In this document: in pieces, positions 9,403-17,428 of the stretch | How the letters are laid out: every line of letters starts with the position of its first letter | Numbering within the stretch: position 1 is the first letter of the stretch | Assembly (NCBI GenBank): GCA_016721115.1 | Contig: JADKIW010000001.1 | Span: 2,123,501-2,187,500, forward strand | Direction of reading: 5' to 3' | Length of the DNA: 64,000 bases | Origin: Candidatus Defluviilinea proxima | GTDB taxonomy: Bacteria; Chloroflexota; Anaerolineae; Anaerolineales; Villigracilaceae | Translations under genes and position numbers: made by a program | Notes under the pieces: model-generated | Seen by the model: the letters and a program-made list of their open reading frames with translations, nothing else | Told to the model about the DNA's origin: nothing | The model's database searches: none

Positions 9403-10383
9403 TCATCTCCCCAACAACGAATTGATCTCTTTCATCTGCCCTGTTGTCAGTGGACCAAACTGCATAGCTTTTGCGTTCTCTTCCACCTGTGCGATAGTCT
9501 TGAAGCCTGGGATGGGAACTGTCTTTTCACTGCGCGCCCAGATCCATGCCAGCGCGCCCTGCACCAGTGTGCGACCGTCGCTCGTGAGGATCTCACGTAT
9601 CTTTTCCAGTTGATCAAGCGTTGGAGCAAAGAAATGATCTTTTGACCAATCATCATTGCGGACATCATTCTGCGGGAAAGCGGAATTCTTGGAATACTTG
9701 CCGCTCAAGGCTCCGCGTGCCAATGGACTGCGGTTCACACTTGCCAGATTTAGTTCGTCACATAACGCCAGCATTTCTGGAGCATCGAGAACAACATTTA
9801 AGTCGTGTTGGATGGCAACACAATGTTTTCCTTGTGCAAAAGCTCTTGCACCTTCAACAGAATCGGTGCTCCAACCATAGTATCGGATTTTCCCGTCCTT
9901 CACGAGCGACTCCAACAGGTCAACCATCGCAGGCACTTTCTTGATGGGATAATCCCACACATGTAGTTGATACAGGTCAATGACATCTGTGTTCAGGCGG
10001 CGCAGGCTGTCTTCGCATTCCTGCCGAATATATTGGAGATGATCATCCGTACGAAATGTCACGTGCTTTTCGGCTACATTGACGTTGAAACCGAATTTTG
10101 TCGCAATGACAACCTGATCCCGTTTCCCTTCCAGGGCACGCGCCAGGATTTGTTCACTATGTCCTGTTCCATATGTTGCGGCGGTGTCGAAGAAGTTGAC
10201 GCCGAGATCGAGCGCGGTATGAATGGCACGCACCGACTCGTTGTCGTTAATATCACCCCAACCACCTTCACTATCTAGCCACTTCCACGGACCGCCGATG
10301 GCCCAGCATCCCAGCCCCATCGGGCTGACTTTTAATCCAGAGTGTCCTAACGTCCGTTGAGACATTGTAGTTATTGTGTTCAT
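9403..10383 (-). CDS. Aldo/keto reductase
   Basis: 326 residues forming a TIM-barrel NAD(P)H-dependent carbonyl reductase. The tetrad is visible: Asp66 and Tyr71 in FFDTAATYGTGHSE, Lys96 in VIATKFG and His141 in LYQLHVWD. The start could be Met1 or Met7. The gene begins 9 bases after the stop of the upstream merR-type gene on the same strand, so both are very likely one operon under that regulator's promoter. Operons of this form usually handle reactive aldehydes or xenobiotic carbonyls; the actual substrate is not deducible. Confidence 0.9.
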   Translation of the reverse strand: MNTITTMSQRTLGHSGLKVSPMGLGCWAIGGPWKWLDSEGGWGDINDNESVRAIHTALDLGVNFFDTAATYGTGHSEQILARALEGKRDQVVIATKFGFNVNVAEKHVTFRTDDHLQYIRQECEDSLRRLNTDVIDLYQLHVWDYPIKKVPAMVDLLESLVKDGKIRYYGWSTDSVEGARAFAQGKHCVAIQHDLNVVLDAPEMLALCDELNLASVNRSPLARGALSGKYSKNSAFPQNDVRNDDWSKDHFFAPTLDQLEKIREILTSDGRTLVQGALAWIWARSEKTVPIPGFKTIAQVEENAKAMQFGPLTTGQMKEINSLLGR

Positions 10384-10392
10384 TTTATCCTT

Positions 10393-10788
10393 TCAAGCCT
10401 TTTCAAGCATTTGTTCTTCAACAACCTTTGAGTAATAATCAATCTTGTAGTGGATCAGTTTCAAGTGTTCGTTCATCTCATCAATATGAGACTCGACCTT
10501 ATCCCGAAGCGCCATCAGCATCTCCACACGTTCAGGGAGAGTTTCATCGCCCTGCCGTTGCAGTTCCGCATACCGTTGCATATCCTTAATGGACATGCCT
10601 GTGGCGCGCAGTTTGAGAAGGAAGTTGATCCAGCCGACATCGTCTGCGGTGTAACAACGGCGGGTGTTTTCCTCTCGATTGATGGGGTGGATCAGCCCGA
10701 TACGCTCGTAGTAGCGGAGCGTGTGGGGCGTCAACCCCGTCGCTTTGGCAACTTCTTGAATGGTGAGTTTTTCTTTTTGGATATCCAT
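10393..10788 (-). CDS. MerR-family transcriptional regulator
   Basis: 131 residues from the ATG at 10788. A winged HTH at the N-terminus (LTIQEVAKATGLTPHTLRYY) is followed by a long dimerisation helix ending in KVVEEQMLEKA. There is no C-terminal cysteine cluster, so it is not a typical metal sensor; it resembles the AdhR-like aldehyde-responsive branch. An upstream in-frame ATG at 10803 overlaps the promoter -10 hexamer and cannot be the start if that promoter is used. The gene is autoregulated by inference, because the operator lies in its own promoter, and it is followed after 9 bases by the aldo/keto reductase. Confidence 0.9.
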   Translation of the reverse strand: MDIQKEKLTIQEVAKATGLTPHTLRYYERIGLIHPINREENTRRCYTADDVGWINFLLKLRATGMSIKDMQRYAELQRQGDETLPERVEMLMALRDKVESHIDEMNEHLKLIHYKIDYYSKVVEEQMLEKA

Positions 10789-10794
10789 GCCCCT

Positions 10795-10825
10795 AATATA
10801 CATCTTAGAGTGTGCTCTAAGTCAA
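10795..10825 (-). promoter_or_regulatory. MerR-type promoter with operator palindrome
   Basis: Read on the minus strand, a TTGACT -35 box (10825-10820) and a TATATT -10 box (10800-10795) are separated by 19 bases instead of 17. The spacer carries the 18-base palindrome CTTAGAGCACACTCTAAG. An over-long spacer with a dyad is the hallmark of MerR-activated promoters, where the activator untwists the DNA. The expected start of transcription falls at about 10788, the A of the regulator's ATG. Confidence 0.85.
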
Positions 10826-10967
10826 GGGTTTTCAACAACAAAATTGGACATGATCCAACCACGGATACTTATGATTCCACCATGATGACCAAGTTAACAG
10901 CAGGTAAACTATTTGAGAAGCCTCCAACTTTTATGCTAGGATAGCGTACATCTTCATAAGAGGAACC

Positions 10968-12647
10968 ATGAACCATAAATTTCTTGTCTCTTTCAGCCTT
11001 GTGCTTTTGCTCTCGCTCTGCCTCGTCAACCCGGCGCTGGCCGAGAAGTCTTATTATGCCGAACGCTTCGATGTGCAAGTGGATGTTCAGGAGAATGGCT
11101 CTGCACTTATCACGGAAACGGTTGAATTCCGCTTCAGTGGTGATCCCTTCACCTTTGTCTTTCGTGATGTTTCGGCTGACAAAACAGATGGCCTAACGTT
11201 TGTGGATGCCAGTATGGATGGCAAGCTTATGCCGCTCGGTGTTGGACCTGGACAAGTGGAGGTCGAGGCGGGAAATCCGCTCAAGCTGAAGTGGCATTTC
11301 TCCCCGATATCTGATTCGGCGCATATTTTTGTGGTTCGCTATCAGGCCGATGGAGTCATCCGCAAGGGCGATGCTGACTCGCTAATCTGGTTTGCCGTTC
11401 CTACGGACCATGATTATCGAATCAACCAATCCACGATCACGTTGACTTTCCCAACGGGAACGGCGCCTCTCAACGCCCCGACTCTCAGCCGTGACTTTGA
11501 ATCCACCTCACGAGACGGACGCATCGTTCTCACCACGAGCGGACTCGTGTCCGAAGAAGCTTTGGTCATCACTGCAAACTTTCCGCTAAACAGCCTGACG
11601 CAAGCCGCGCCACAATGGCAGATACAAGCTGAGCAAAAAGCCGCCGCGACCTCAAAAGCACTGCCATTTGGGATATTCACAAGTCTGGCTACCCTCGTGC
11701 TTGGTGGGTTGGGACTATTCACGTATGCCCGCAACAATCGCCGTGAGTTGATGCTCAGCCCGGTCGTTTCCACGCCTACACCGCCAGCGGATGTGCCGCC
11801 TGCGGTGATCGGCAAGCTGGTTGGCATGTATACCTTTATGGGCACGATCTTCGATCTGGCTCAGCGCGGTATTCTTGAAGTGATAGAGGAAAAGGGTACA
11901 TGGGGCACCAAAACATTTATGTTGACTCGTAAAGACTCTACAGCTCCGCTTAACTTGCACGAACAAAGTTTATTGGAAGCTGTGTTCAAGAACGGCGAAA
12001 CACAGGTCAATATGAGCGAAGTGCCAACACGGATGACCTACAAGAAGAATCTTTTTGAGGAACGACTTGAACAGGAACTTATCCAGCGTGGTTGGCTGGA
12101 TGTTGAACTGAAACAAAAACGCACACAACTCATCGGCTTGGGTGTGATCGCGATGTTCGTTGTGTTGGTAGTGTTTATCGGTACACTCCTGCTAGGGTTT
12201 GGCGTTGCCACATCTGTGAACACAGCCGTATTAACTGCCATCTTTGCGGGTGTGTGCATGGGATTGTTTATCCTTTCTCTGGCTTTGTTCATCTATGCTA
12301 GTGCGTTCTCGATTCTGACTCCCAGCGGAGAGGAGCAAGCCGTTCGTTGGAAGGGATTTGCTGAATACCTCAAGCAAGCCAGCAAAGGCAGGGAGCCTGC
12401 CATCAGTCCCGATTACTTTGAAAAATATCTGGCATATGCCGCAGTATTTGGTTTAGGCACTCCATGGGCCAAGTACTTTCAAGATTTGGGTGGTGTGCCA
12501 TTGCCGTTCTGGTTCCATACCATGGCAGGAAGCCACAGTGACTTTGGTGCCATGGTCGCGGTCATGTCTGCCTCAGATGCCAGTAGCGTTGGCGGTGCAG
12601 GGGCGGCCGCAGGTGCCTCAGGCGGGGGATCCAGCGGGGCTGGGTAA
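10968..12647 (+). CDS. DUF2207 domain membrane protein
   Basis: 559 residues. A signal peptide ends near LAEK (residue 26). The extracytoplasmic DUF2207 domain (about 27-215) contains RFDVQVDVQENGSALITE, then come a membrane segment (about 226-246), a cytoplasmic domain, and a paired hydrophobic hairpin (about 387-440). The C-terminus is a Gly/Ala/Ser-rich tail typical of the family (GGAGAAAGASGGGSSGAG). DUF2207 proteins are widespread in Gram-positive bacteria and Chloroflexota and their function is unknown. A plausible promoter TTGAGA (10913-10918), 18 bases, TAGGAT (10937-10942) and an AGAGGA ribosome site precede the ATG. It is a single unit ended by the hairpin at 12653. Confidence 0.85.
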   Translation: MNHKFLVSFSLVLLLSLCLVNPALAEKSYYAERFDVQVDVQENGSALITETVEFRFSGDPFTFVFRDVSADKTDGLTFVDASMDGKLMPLGVGPGQVEVEAGNPLKLKWHFSPISDSAHIFVVRYQADGVIRKGDADSLIWFAVPTDHDYRINQSTITLTFPTGTAPLNAPTLSRDFESTSRDGRIVLTTSGLVSEEALVITANFPLNSLTQAAPQWQIQAEQKAAATSKALPFGIFTSLATLVLGGLGLFTYARNNRRELMLSPVVSTPTPPADVPPAVIGKLVGMYTFMGTIFDLAQRGILEVIEEKGTWGTKTFMLTRKDSTAPLNLHEQSLLEAVFKNGETQVNMSEVPTRMTYKKNLFEERLEQELIQRGWLDVELKQKRTQLIGLGVIAMFVVLVVFIGTLLLGFGVATSVNTAVLTAIFAGVCMGLFILSLALFIYASAFSILTPSGEEQAVRWKGFAEYLKQASKGREPAISPDYFEKYLAYAAVFGLGTPWAKYFQDLGGVPLPFWFHTMAGSHSDFGAMVAVMSASDASSVGGAGAAAGASGGGSSGAG

Positions 12648-12652
12648 AAAGT

Positions 12653-12684
12653 AACAACCACGGACTCAATTGTCCGCGGTTGTT
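12653..12684 (+). terminator. Rho-independent terminator after DUF2207 gene
   Basis: A 13-bp stem with one imperfect pair (12653-12665 with 12672-12684) is followed by TTT and an AT-rich run, 5 bases past the stop. It also faces the end of the convergent alpha-galactosidase gene. Confidence 0.8.
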
Positions 12685-12707
12685 TTTATTTAATAGGTAG
12701 GTATGAT

Positions 12708-13865
12708 TTAGTGAGAAGAAATTTTTAGCAGAAGCGTTTCGTGTGGTTTGACCATGAGTGGCAGTTCTGTTTTGAAATCGGCGATGTCTTGACCGAGCCA
12801 GAGATTGCGGGCGAGTTTGGGCGTATCGAGCAGACCGATATCGCGGGCGCGGAGGGAGATGTCTTGGGCGAAGGAGCCGCGATTCGTGACTGAGACAGCT
12901 GTCCCGTTATCTGCGAGGCGTTTGATCCAGATGTCGCATGAGCCGATCTGTTTGATCCGTCGCGCGGGAATCCCAAGTGCGTCCTGATTGATCGCAAGCA
13001 CTTCACGGTTCATCAAAAGGGAGGCGGAGTCGGAATCCAATTTGCGGATGTCACATCCGATCATGAGCGGGGAGCAAGCCATGACCCACACGGACATGTG
13101 CGTTTGATATTCGAGGAACGACATGCCTGTGCCGCCGATCTGCCCCTTGCCTTTGAGACCGACGACGAGCATGTCGAGGTCGTTCCAACCACCGGGGCCG
13201 CCGTGCGTGTGGACGTCTTGTGCGATGTCGATGGAGACATCGATGCCGATGGCGTTCCAGCCGCCTTCGGTGTGGACGTTGACCCACGAATCGAACACAT
13301 CGCCAGAGACGCGCCACATGTGACCGCCGACTTCGCGCCCCCACAAATGCGGACTCTGATTGCCCCACTCGCACAACGAGTAGAGAAACTCACGCCCTGA
13401 ATTGCGGAGCGCTTCGCCCATGCGCGTGTAGCGTTCGATGGCAATGGCTTGATCGAAGAGTGGCGCGTGGCAGTAATCATATTTGAGGAAGTCGAGATCC
13501 CACGATGCCCAGAGCTTTGCATCCTGATCTTCGAAGCCGAGACTGCCGAGATAGCCGCCGCAGGTTTTCTCTGCCGCATCGGAATAGATGCCGAGCTTGA
13601 AACCTTTCTCGTGGACATACTCTGCCAGCGCTTTGATTCCGTTGGGGAATTTTTCGGGGTCGGGGATGAGGTCGCCGTTGCTGTCGCGGCGATCTTTGAC
13701 CGACCAGCAATCGTCAATGACGATGTAGTTGTAGCCGCAGTCTTTGAGTCCCGATGTGACGAGAGCATCCGCGGTTTCACGGACAACGGTCTCGTTGATG
13801 TTGTGTCCGAATGTGTTCCATGAGTTCCAGCCCATGGGTGGGGTGAGGGCGAGGGAGGATGGCAT
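12708..13865 (-). CDS. Alpha-galactosidase, glycoside hydrolase family 27
   Basis: 385 residues that release terminal alpha-galactose with retention of configuration. The family opening TPPMGWNSWNTFG is at residues 8-20. The nucleophile is Asp130 in FLKYDYC. Asp189 in RVSGDVFDSW matches the acid/base position of human alpha-galactosidase A, four residues after the conserved Arg. WNDLDMLVVG is also present. A small beta domain ends the protein. There is no signal peptide, so substrate must enter the cell first. No transporter gene adjoins it. Confidence 0.9.
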   Translation of the reverse strand: MPSSLALTPPMGWNSWNTFGHNINETVVRETADALVTSGLKDCGYNYIVIDDCWSVKDRRDSNGDLIPDPEKFPNGIKALAEYVHEKGFKLGIYSDAAEKTCGGYLGSLGFEDQDAKLWASWDLDFLKYDYCHAPLFDQAIAIERYTRMGEALRNSGREFLYSLCEWGNQSPHLWGREVGGHMWRVSGDVFDSWVNVHTEGGWNAIGIDVSIDIAQDVHTHGGPGGWNDLDMLVVGLKGKGQIGGTGMSFLEYQTHMSVWVMACSPLMIGCDIRKLDSDSASLLMNREVLAINQDALGIPARRIKQIGSCDIWIKRLADNGTAVSVTNRGSFAQDISLRARDIGLLDTPKLARNLWLGQDIADFKTELPLMVKPHETLLLKISSH

Positions 13866-13898
13866 GATGATGATTTCTTTAATTTCCCTTTCTATAGT

Positions 13899-14861
13899 TC
13901 ATTTTCGAGATTTTTTTATTCGAATTGATTTAGATGTTGTATTTTTTGTTTCACCAATCTCACATTCTAATATTATGTAAAGAATATTTAGTGCGTGAGA
14001 AATGACTTGCCCTGCTCTTGATGTCCAAAGATTTGCAAGTGAAGGTCCAATTTCATTTAGAACACGCCAACGGAATTCCTTGACAACCTTTTCTTGAAAC
14101 AGAGCCAAGTCATCAAGGAAGAGTTTTTCTTTCTCTTTCAAGATTTCCCTAGCTATTATCTCTGTCTTATATTCCAAAGTGTCTCGCCAAAATGCATTGT
14201 TGCCTTTCTCGTTATCCAACTCCAAAGACAAAGTTTCATGATCGGCTCTTATTGATCTTTCTGATTGTTTTATAGCATCATCAATCTTTTTCTTTATTTG
14301 CAAAAACACTTCCAAGTTAACTTTGTTATTTCTAGGGATGTATCTAAGAGAATATCTATTGTAGGCACTAGAATATATATCCCATTTTGCCTTAATCTTA
14401 GGGTCACTATATTGTTCAAGCGCTTTTGCAAGTTGGAATACCATGTCGTCATCGGTTTTAGCTATTCCGAAAACAGTTAGTAATTCTGCCAAACCCTTCT
14501 CGTAAGCCCCTGTGAAGTTCGCATATCGCTTTGTCTTTAAGACTGATGGTATTTCAATTGGTTGAAAAAGTAGTGGTAATACAATGGTTCGTTGTTCCTC
14601 AATTTCCCGTAATTTTGCCAGATTCAATTCCTCTGTTACCCACTTTGATTTAAGTGCGTTTTTAGTAATGACTAATGCAAGATAATCTGAAGACCTTATT
14701 CCATCATAAACTCCCTGAATGATGTCATGCCCAACTAGTATTTCCCAACTGTCATACCAAACATAAAGTCCGTTGATAAGCAAGTCATGAGCAAGTTTAT
14801 CAACAATAGCCTTGTCTTTGCTTGAATAGCTAATAAAAACTTTCTGACGATCCTCAGGCAT
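13899..14861 (-). CDS. TIR-domain protein, probable NADase or signalling effector
   Basis: 320 residues from the ATG at 14861. The TIR domain (about 5-130) opens with VFISYSSKDK and continues with WYDSWEILVGHDI and KSKWVTEELNLA. Glu40 in DSWEI sits where catalytic Glu of NAD-cleaving TIR domains lies. The remaining 190 residues are charged and helical and match no family I recognise; a hydrophobic stretch lies near the end. AGGAG touches the first ATG (14870) but is 9 bases before the second, so the second is chosen. The gene is clearly AT-richer than its neighbours, suggesting transfer, and lies beside a BrnT/BrnA-like pair. Immune function is inference. Confidence 0.8.
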   Translation of the reverse strand: MPEDRQKVFISYSSKDKAIVDKLAHDLLINGLYVWYDSWEILVGHDIIQGVYDGIRSSDYLALVITKNALKSKWVTEELNLAKLREIEEQRTIVLPLLFQPIEIPSVLKTKRYANFTGAYEKGLAELLTVFGIAKTDDDMVFQLAKALEQYSDPKIKAKWDIYSSAYNRYSLRYIPRNNKVNLEVFLQIKKKIDDAIKQSERSIRADHETLSLELDNEKGNNAFWRDTLEYKTEIIAREILKEKEKLFLDDLALFQEKVVKEFRWRVLNEIGPSLANLWTSRAGQVISHALNILYIILECEIGETKNTTSKSIRIKKSRK

Positions 14862-14915
14862 AAATTCCATCTCCTATATTTTGCAGAAAAACTGAGTATC
14901 AAAATCGATAAAACA

Positions 14916-14981
14916 TCAACTCTCCAGTGTAATATACTTCCGCCTCGGATTGATCCCCGCCATCCCTGTGAAATACCCTTG
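14916..14981 (-). pseudogene. 3' remnant of a PlsC-type acyltransferase gene
   Basis: These 22 codons read QGYFTGMAGINPRRKYITL, Glu, Ser and a stop. They match the last 22 codons of the intact acyltransferase at 15591-16184 (QGFFAGMVGINPRRKYITL, Val, Arg, stop) at most positions in protein and DNA. Nothing upstream is preserved, so this is a leftover gene end. It lies between the TIR gene and the BrnT/BrnA pair. Confidence 0.75.
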
Positions 14982-15003
14982 ATCGGTTTTGCCCTCACCC
15001 CGT

Positions 15004-15022
15004 TCCTCTCCCGCAGGGAGAG
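15004..15022. repeat. REP-like GC-rich palindrome
   Basis: CCTCTCCC and GGGAGAGG arms flank a 3-base loop inside a C-rich then G-rich tract. Dispersed palindromes of this kind are common between bacterial genes. It lies downstream of the antitoxin gene on the minus strand and could end that transcript. Confidence 0.5.
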
Positions 15023-15047
15023 GGGGATGTTGCGTTGGTTATGGTAA

Positions 15048-15287
15048 TTACTTCGCAGGCGTTTTTATTTTTCCTTCTGGCATCGCTGAGATCAAGGCGC
15101 GCAAAGCTTTATTGACTTGTTCCGTTGTGCTAAAAACTTTTGCCACATCGTCGTCAAGCAAAACCACAACAGGACCGTCTTTCATCTTTTTGGCAAAGCG
15201 GTTTGGCTTCGCTTTTTTGTAGTCAAAGCGATATTCGGAAGCCATTTCCTTGATTTTATGGGGTTTGGGAGTGGGCGTTTTCTTCAT
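15048..15287 (-). CDS. BrnA-like antitoxin
   Basis: 79 residues, basic at the N-terminus, with PVVVLLDDDVAKVFSTTEQVNKALRALI split across the middle and end. The VxLDxDVxxxF...INxAL pattern is the ribbon-helix-helix tail of BrnA/CopG-type antitoxins. It overlaps the 3' end of the upstream brnT-like gene by 32 bases, the usual toxin-then-antitoxin order for BrnT/BrnA. It is expected to bind and neutralise the toxin and repress the operon. Identification rests mostly on position and the short tail motif. Confidence 0.75.
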   Translation of the reverse strand: MKKTPTPKPHKIKEMASEYRFDYKKAKPNRFAKKMKDGPVVVLLDDDVAKVFSTTEQVNKALRALISAMPEGKIKTPAK

Positions 15288-15549
15288 AATCTTTTTTCTC
15301 TTGGTTGGTGGCGGGTCGCGCCGTAATGATGCGGACTACATCTTCATATCGTTCTACGAAACAAACAAGCAATAATTTACTCAATGATGAAATCCCAATA
15401 ATGATCTCGCGATGTTCCTCTTCCGAATGTTTTTCATCGTCAAAGATGAGAGCGAGTGGGTCTTTGAAGACAGTTACTGCTTCATCAAAGCTGATGCCGT
15501 GTTTTCTCAGATTGGCTTTTGCCTTGTTGGGATCCCATTGAAATTTCAT
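15256..15549 (-). CDS. BrnT-family ribonuclease toxin
   Basis: 97 residues. The hallmark opening FQWDPNKAKANLRKHGISFD and the following VFKDPLALIFDDEKHSEEE, with a RIITARPAT segment near the end, match the BrnT toxin family of RelE-like fold. Such toxins cleave RNA unless bound by the partner. An in-frame TTG at 15555 lies two codons upstream; the ATG at 15549 is preferred. The pair is placed exactly between an intact and a remnant copy of an acyltransferase gene end. Confidence 0.85.
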   Translation of the reverse strand: MKFQWDPNKAKANLRKHGISFDEAVTVFKDPLALIFDDEKHSEEEHREIIIGISSLSKLLLVCFVERYEDVVRIITARPATNQEKKDYEENAHSQTP

Positions 15550-15590
15550 AAGCAAAGTATAGCCCTAAATTTTACTGAACTCAACAGCAA

Positions 15591-16184
15591 TTATCTTACC
15601 AGCGTTATATACTTCCGCCTCGGATTGATCCCCACCATCCCTGCGAAAAATCCCTGAATGGACTTCATGTCCGTTTCGATATCATCGGTGGGATGAAACA
15701 CCTGTCCCACATGGACAGTTTTGTTCTTACCATCTACAACTGCCATCACGATGGGAATCCCTGCGTTTTTGGCGATGTGATAAAAGCCGCGCTTCCATTC
15801 GGTGACGTGGTGACGTGTCCCTTCGGGGGCGATGGTCAGGATGAAATGTTCGGACTTATTGCAGGCTTCCACCATTTGGTCAACCAGCCCTGTGGATTTT
15901 TTGCGGTCAACAGGCACGCCGCCGCAATAGCGGAAGAAGAATCCATGTGGCGGGCGGAACAACTCCACTTTGCCCATGTAGCGCACGTTTGCCCGTAGCG
16001 TGAAGATGATCCCAAGGAAGAGAACAAAGTCCCAGTTGGAGGAATGTGGCGCACCGATCAACACGTATTTCGGCAGGTCTGGGAGAGTCCCGTCCACGCG
16101 CCAGCCGACCAGTCGCATAATCAGCCTGGCGATGTAGTGCAATATCCTACTGAGAATGGGGGTGTTGAAGATGGTTGTTTTCAT
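15591..16184 (-). CDS. 1-acyl-glycerol-3-phosphate acyltransferase-like (PlsC family)
   Basis: 197 residues from the ATG at 16184; an upstream ATG at 16226 adds 14 residues of no evident conservation and lies in the divergent promoter zone. The catalytic HX4D motif is His47-Asp52 in APHSSNWDF, and the glycerophosphate-binding block APEGTR follows near residue 122. An N-terminal hydrophobic segment suggests membrane association. The family makes phosphatidic acid or acylates related lipids. Its last 22 codons are duplicated about 675 bases downstream. Confidence 0.85.
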   Translation of the reverse strand: MKTTIFNTPILSRILHYIARLIMRLVGWRVDGTLPDLPKYVLIGAPHSSNWDFVLFLGIIFTLRANVRYMGKVELFRPPHGFFFRYCGGVPVDRKKSTGLVDQMVEACNKSEHFILTIAPEGTRHHVTEWKRGFYHIAKNAGIPIVMAVVDGKNKTVHVGQVFHPTDDIETDMKSIQGFFAGMVGINPRRKYITLVR

Positions 16185-16215
16185 GGTTACACTATATAAC
16201 CCTGAGTATCTGTGA

Positions 16216-16303
16216 ATGCGTCGCACCAGACGGGTGGATTTTTCCTATTAACTGGCACAATTTACGCGGGTAGATTTATCACATCGAATAAGGTGCGACG
16301 CAT
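16216..16303. promoter_or_regulatory. 12-bp inverted repeat in a divergent promoter region
   Basis: ATGCGTCGCACC (16216-16227) and its exact reverse complement GGTGCGACGCAT (16292-16303) are 64 bases apart, between the minus-strand acyltransferase and the first gene of the glycan locus. They could be paired operator half-sites controlling both directions or a dispersed palindromic element. No regulator gene adjoins them. Confidence 0.55.
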
Positions 16304-16330
16304 CCTCGTAAACTGTGGTTAAATATCCGC

Positions 16331-17179
16331 ATGTCATTGAAATCATCGCTCCGCTCCATTGTATACCAAACCGAAAAGGGGATGCAACAAATCCGTTTTG
16401 TTTCTCAGCCTCAAAATTTGCCAACCCTGCTTGGTATTTCCTTCCCCAAAAGCGGAACGCACCTGCTTGATCAGATCCTGCTCGGCTTTGCGAACGTCGC
16501 TCCGTATGCCAAGCGTCTGCATTCTTTTTATGCTGAATATGAAGGCGAAAGCGGAGTCAAGCGTGCACCCGAGCAGGCACTTCGCTGGCTCGATTCACTT
16601 AGCCCACGTGATGTAGCGTCCGCGCATTTGTTTGCGCGGCCCGATGCCGTTAAACGAGTTGTTTCGCCCAACTTCATTCCCTATTTCATCTTTCGTGACC
16701 CGCGCGATGTGGTTGTCTCACATGTTTTCTACGTCACCGATATGGAAGCGCGCCACGTCCATCACGCGTATTATCAGTCCCTGCCTGATTTTGACGCGCG
16801 GCTCAAGGTCAGCATTTTGGGGCGACAGGACACCGATATTGAATTCCCCAACGTCGCTGAACGCTTCGCTCCGTATTTGGGTTGGCTCGATCAGCCTCAA
16901 GTGTTGACCATTCACTTCGAAGACCTGATCAATGACCGGGTCCAGACTTTGACGCGCATCATGGATCACTTCCTAGCTCGCGGGGCGCTTCAAGCGTCCC
17001 GACAGTTGATTCTTGATTCGTTAGAGTCATCCATCAACCCGACAAAATCCCCAACCTATCGCTCGGGAAAAACAGGGGAGTGGAAAAAACACTTCACCAG
17101 CGAGCATAAAAAGATATTCAAAGATGTTGCAGGGGATTTGTTGATAAAATTGGGCTTCGAAATGGGTTTGGATTGGTAA
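16331..17179 (+). CDS. Sulfotransferase, PAPS-dependent
   Basis: 282 residues. The 5'-phosphosulfate loop appears in FPKSGTHLLDQILLGF (about residues 37-52) and the 3'-phosphate-binding Arg/Ser block in FRDPRDVVVSHVFY (about 118-131), the two signatures of cytosolic-type sulfotransferases. A C-terminal basic YRSGKTGEWKKHF matches the RKGxxGDWK family motif. It transfers sulfate from PAPS to an acceptor. As the first gene of a long glycan locus that holds a second sulfotransferase, the likely acceptor is a surface saccharide or lipid; that is inference. Confidence 0.9.
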   Translation: MSLKSSLRSIVYQTEKGMQQIRFVSQPQNLPTLLGISFPKSGTHLLDQILLGFANVAPYAKRLHSFYAEYEGESGVKRAPEQALRWLDSLSPRDVASAHLFARPDAVKRVVSPNFIPYFIFRDPRDVVVSHVFYVTDMEARHVHHAYYQSLPDFDARLKVSILGRQDTDIEFPNVAERFAPYLGWLDQPQVLTIHFEDLINDRVQTLTRIMDHFLARGALQASRQLILDSLESSINPTKSPTYRSGKTGEWKKHFTSEHKKIFKDVAGDLLIKLGFEMGLDW

Positions 17180-17230
17180 ATGTTTCCGTTTGTTGAAATT
17201 GCTTGAACGTAATCTATATTTGGAGAAAAA

Positions 17231-17428
17231 ATGATCATACTTGCTTCACAACTCTTGAGTCATCGACTCTATCTCGATCCTGGTTCTGGGTCCATTTTGT
17301 TGCAGATCGTGTTGGCGGCGCTTCTTGGCGCAGGAGTTCTTATCCGCTCGCAATGGGCGAAGATCAAATCCCTGTTCAAGGGCAAGAACACAGACTTAGC
17401 GGAGGATGATTCGGACGATGAAGAATAA
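17231..17428 (+). CDS. Small single-pass membrane protein (YLDPGSGS type)
   Basis: 65 residues. A short N-terminus leads into LYLDPGSGSILLQIVLAALL, with a membrane helix at about 19-39, a basic KIKSLFKGK patch and an acidic tail. I have seen the YLDPGSGS signature in short proteins of other polysaccharide loci, but know of no function. GGAG lies 7 bases before the ATG. Its end overlaps the next gene's start by 11 bases (ATG at 17418), so the two are translationally coupled. Confidence 0.7.
   Translation: MIILASQLLSHRLYLDPGSGSILLQIVLAALLGAGVLIRSQWAKIKSLFKGKNTDLAEDDSDDEE

Noticed and set aside
14735..14998. An 87-codon minus-strand frame overlapping the TIR gene start
   Set aside because: It overlaps both the TIR coding region and the acyltransferase remnant in another frame and has no motif.
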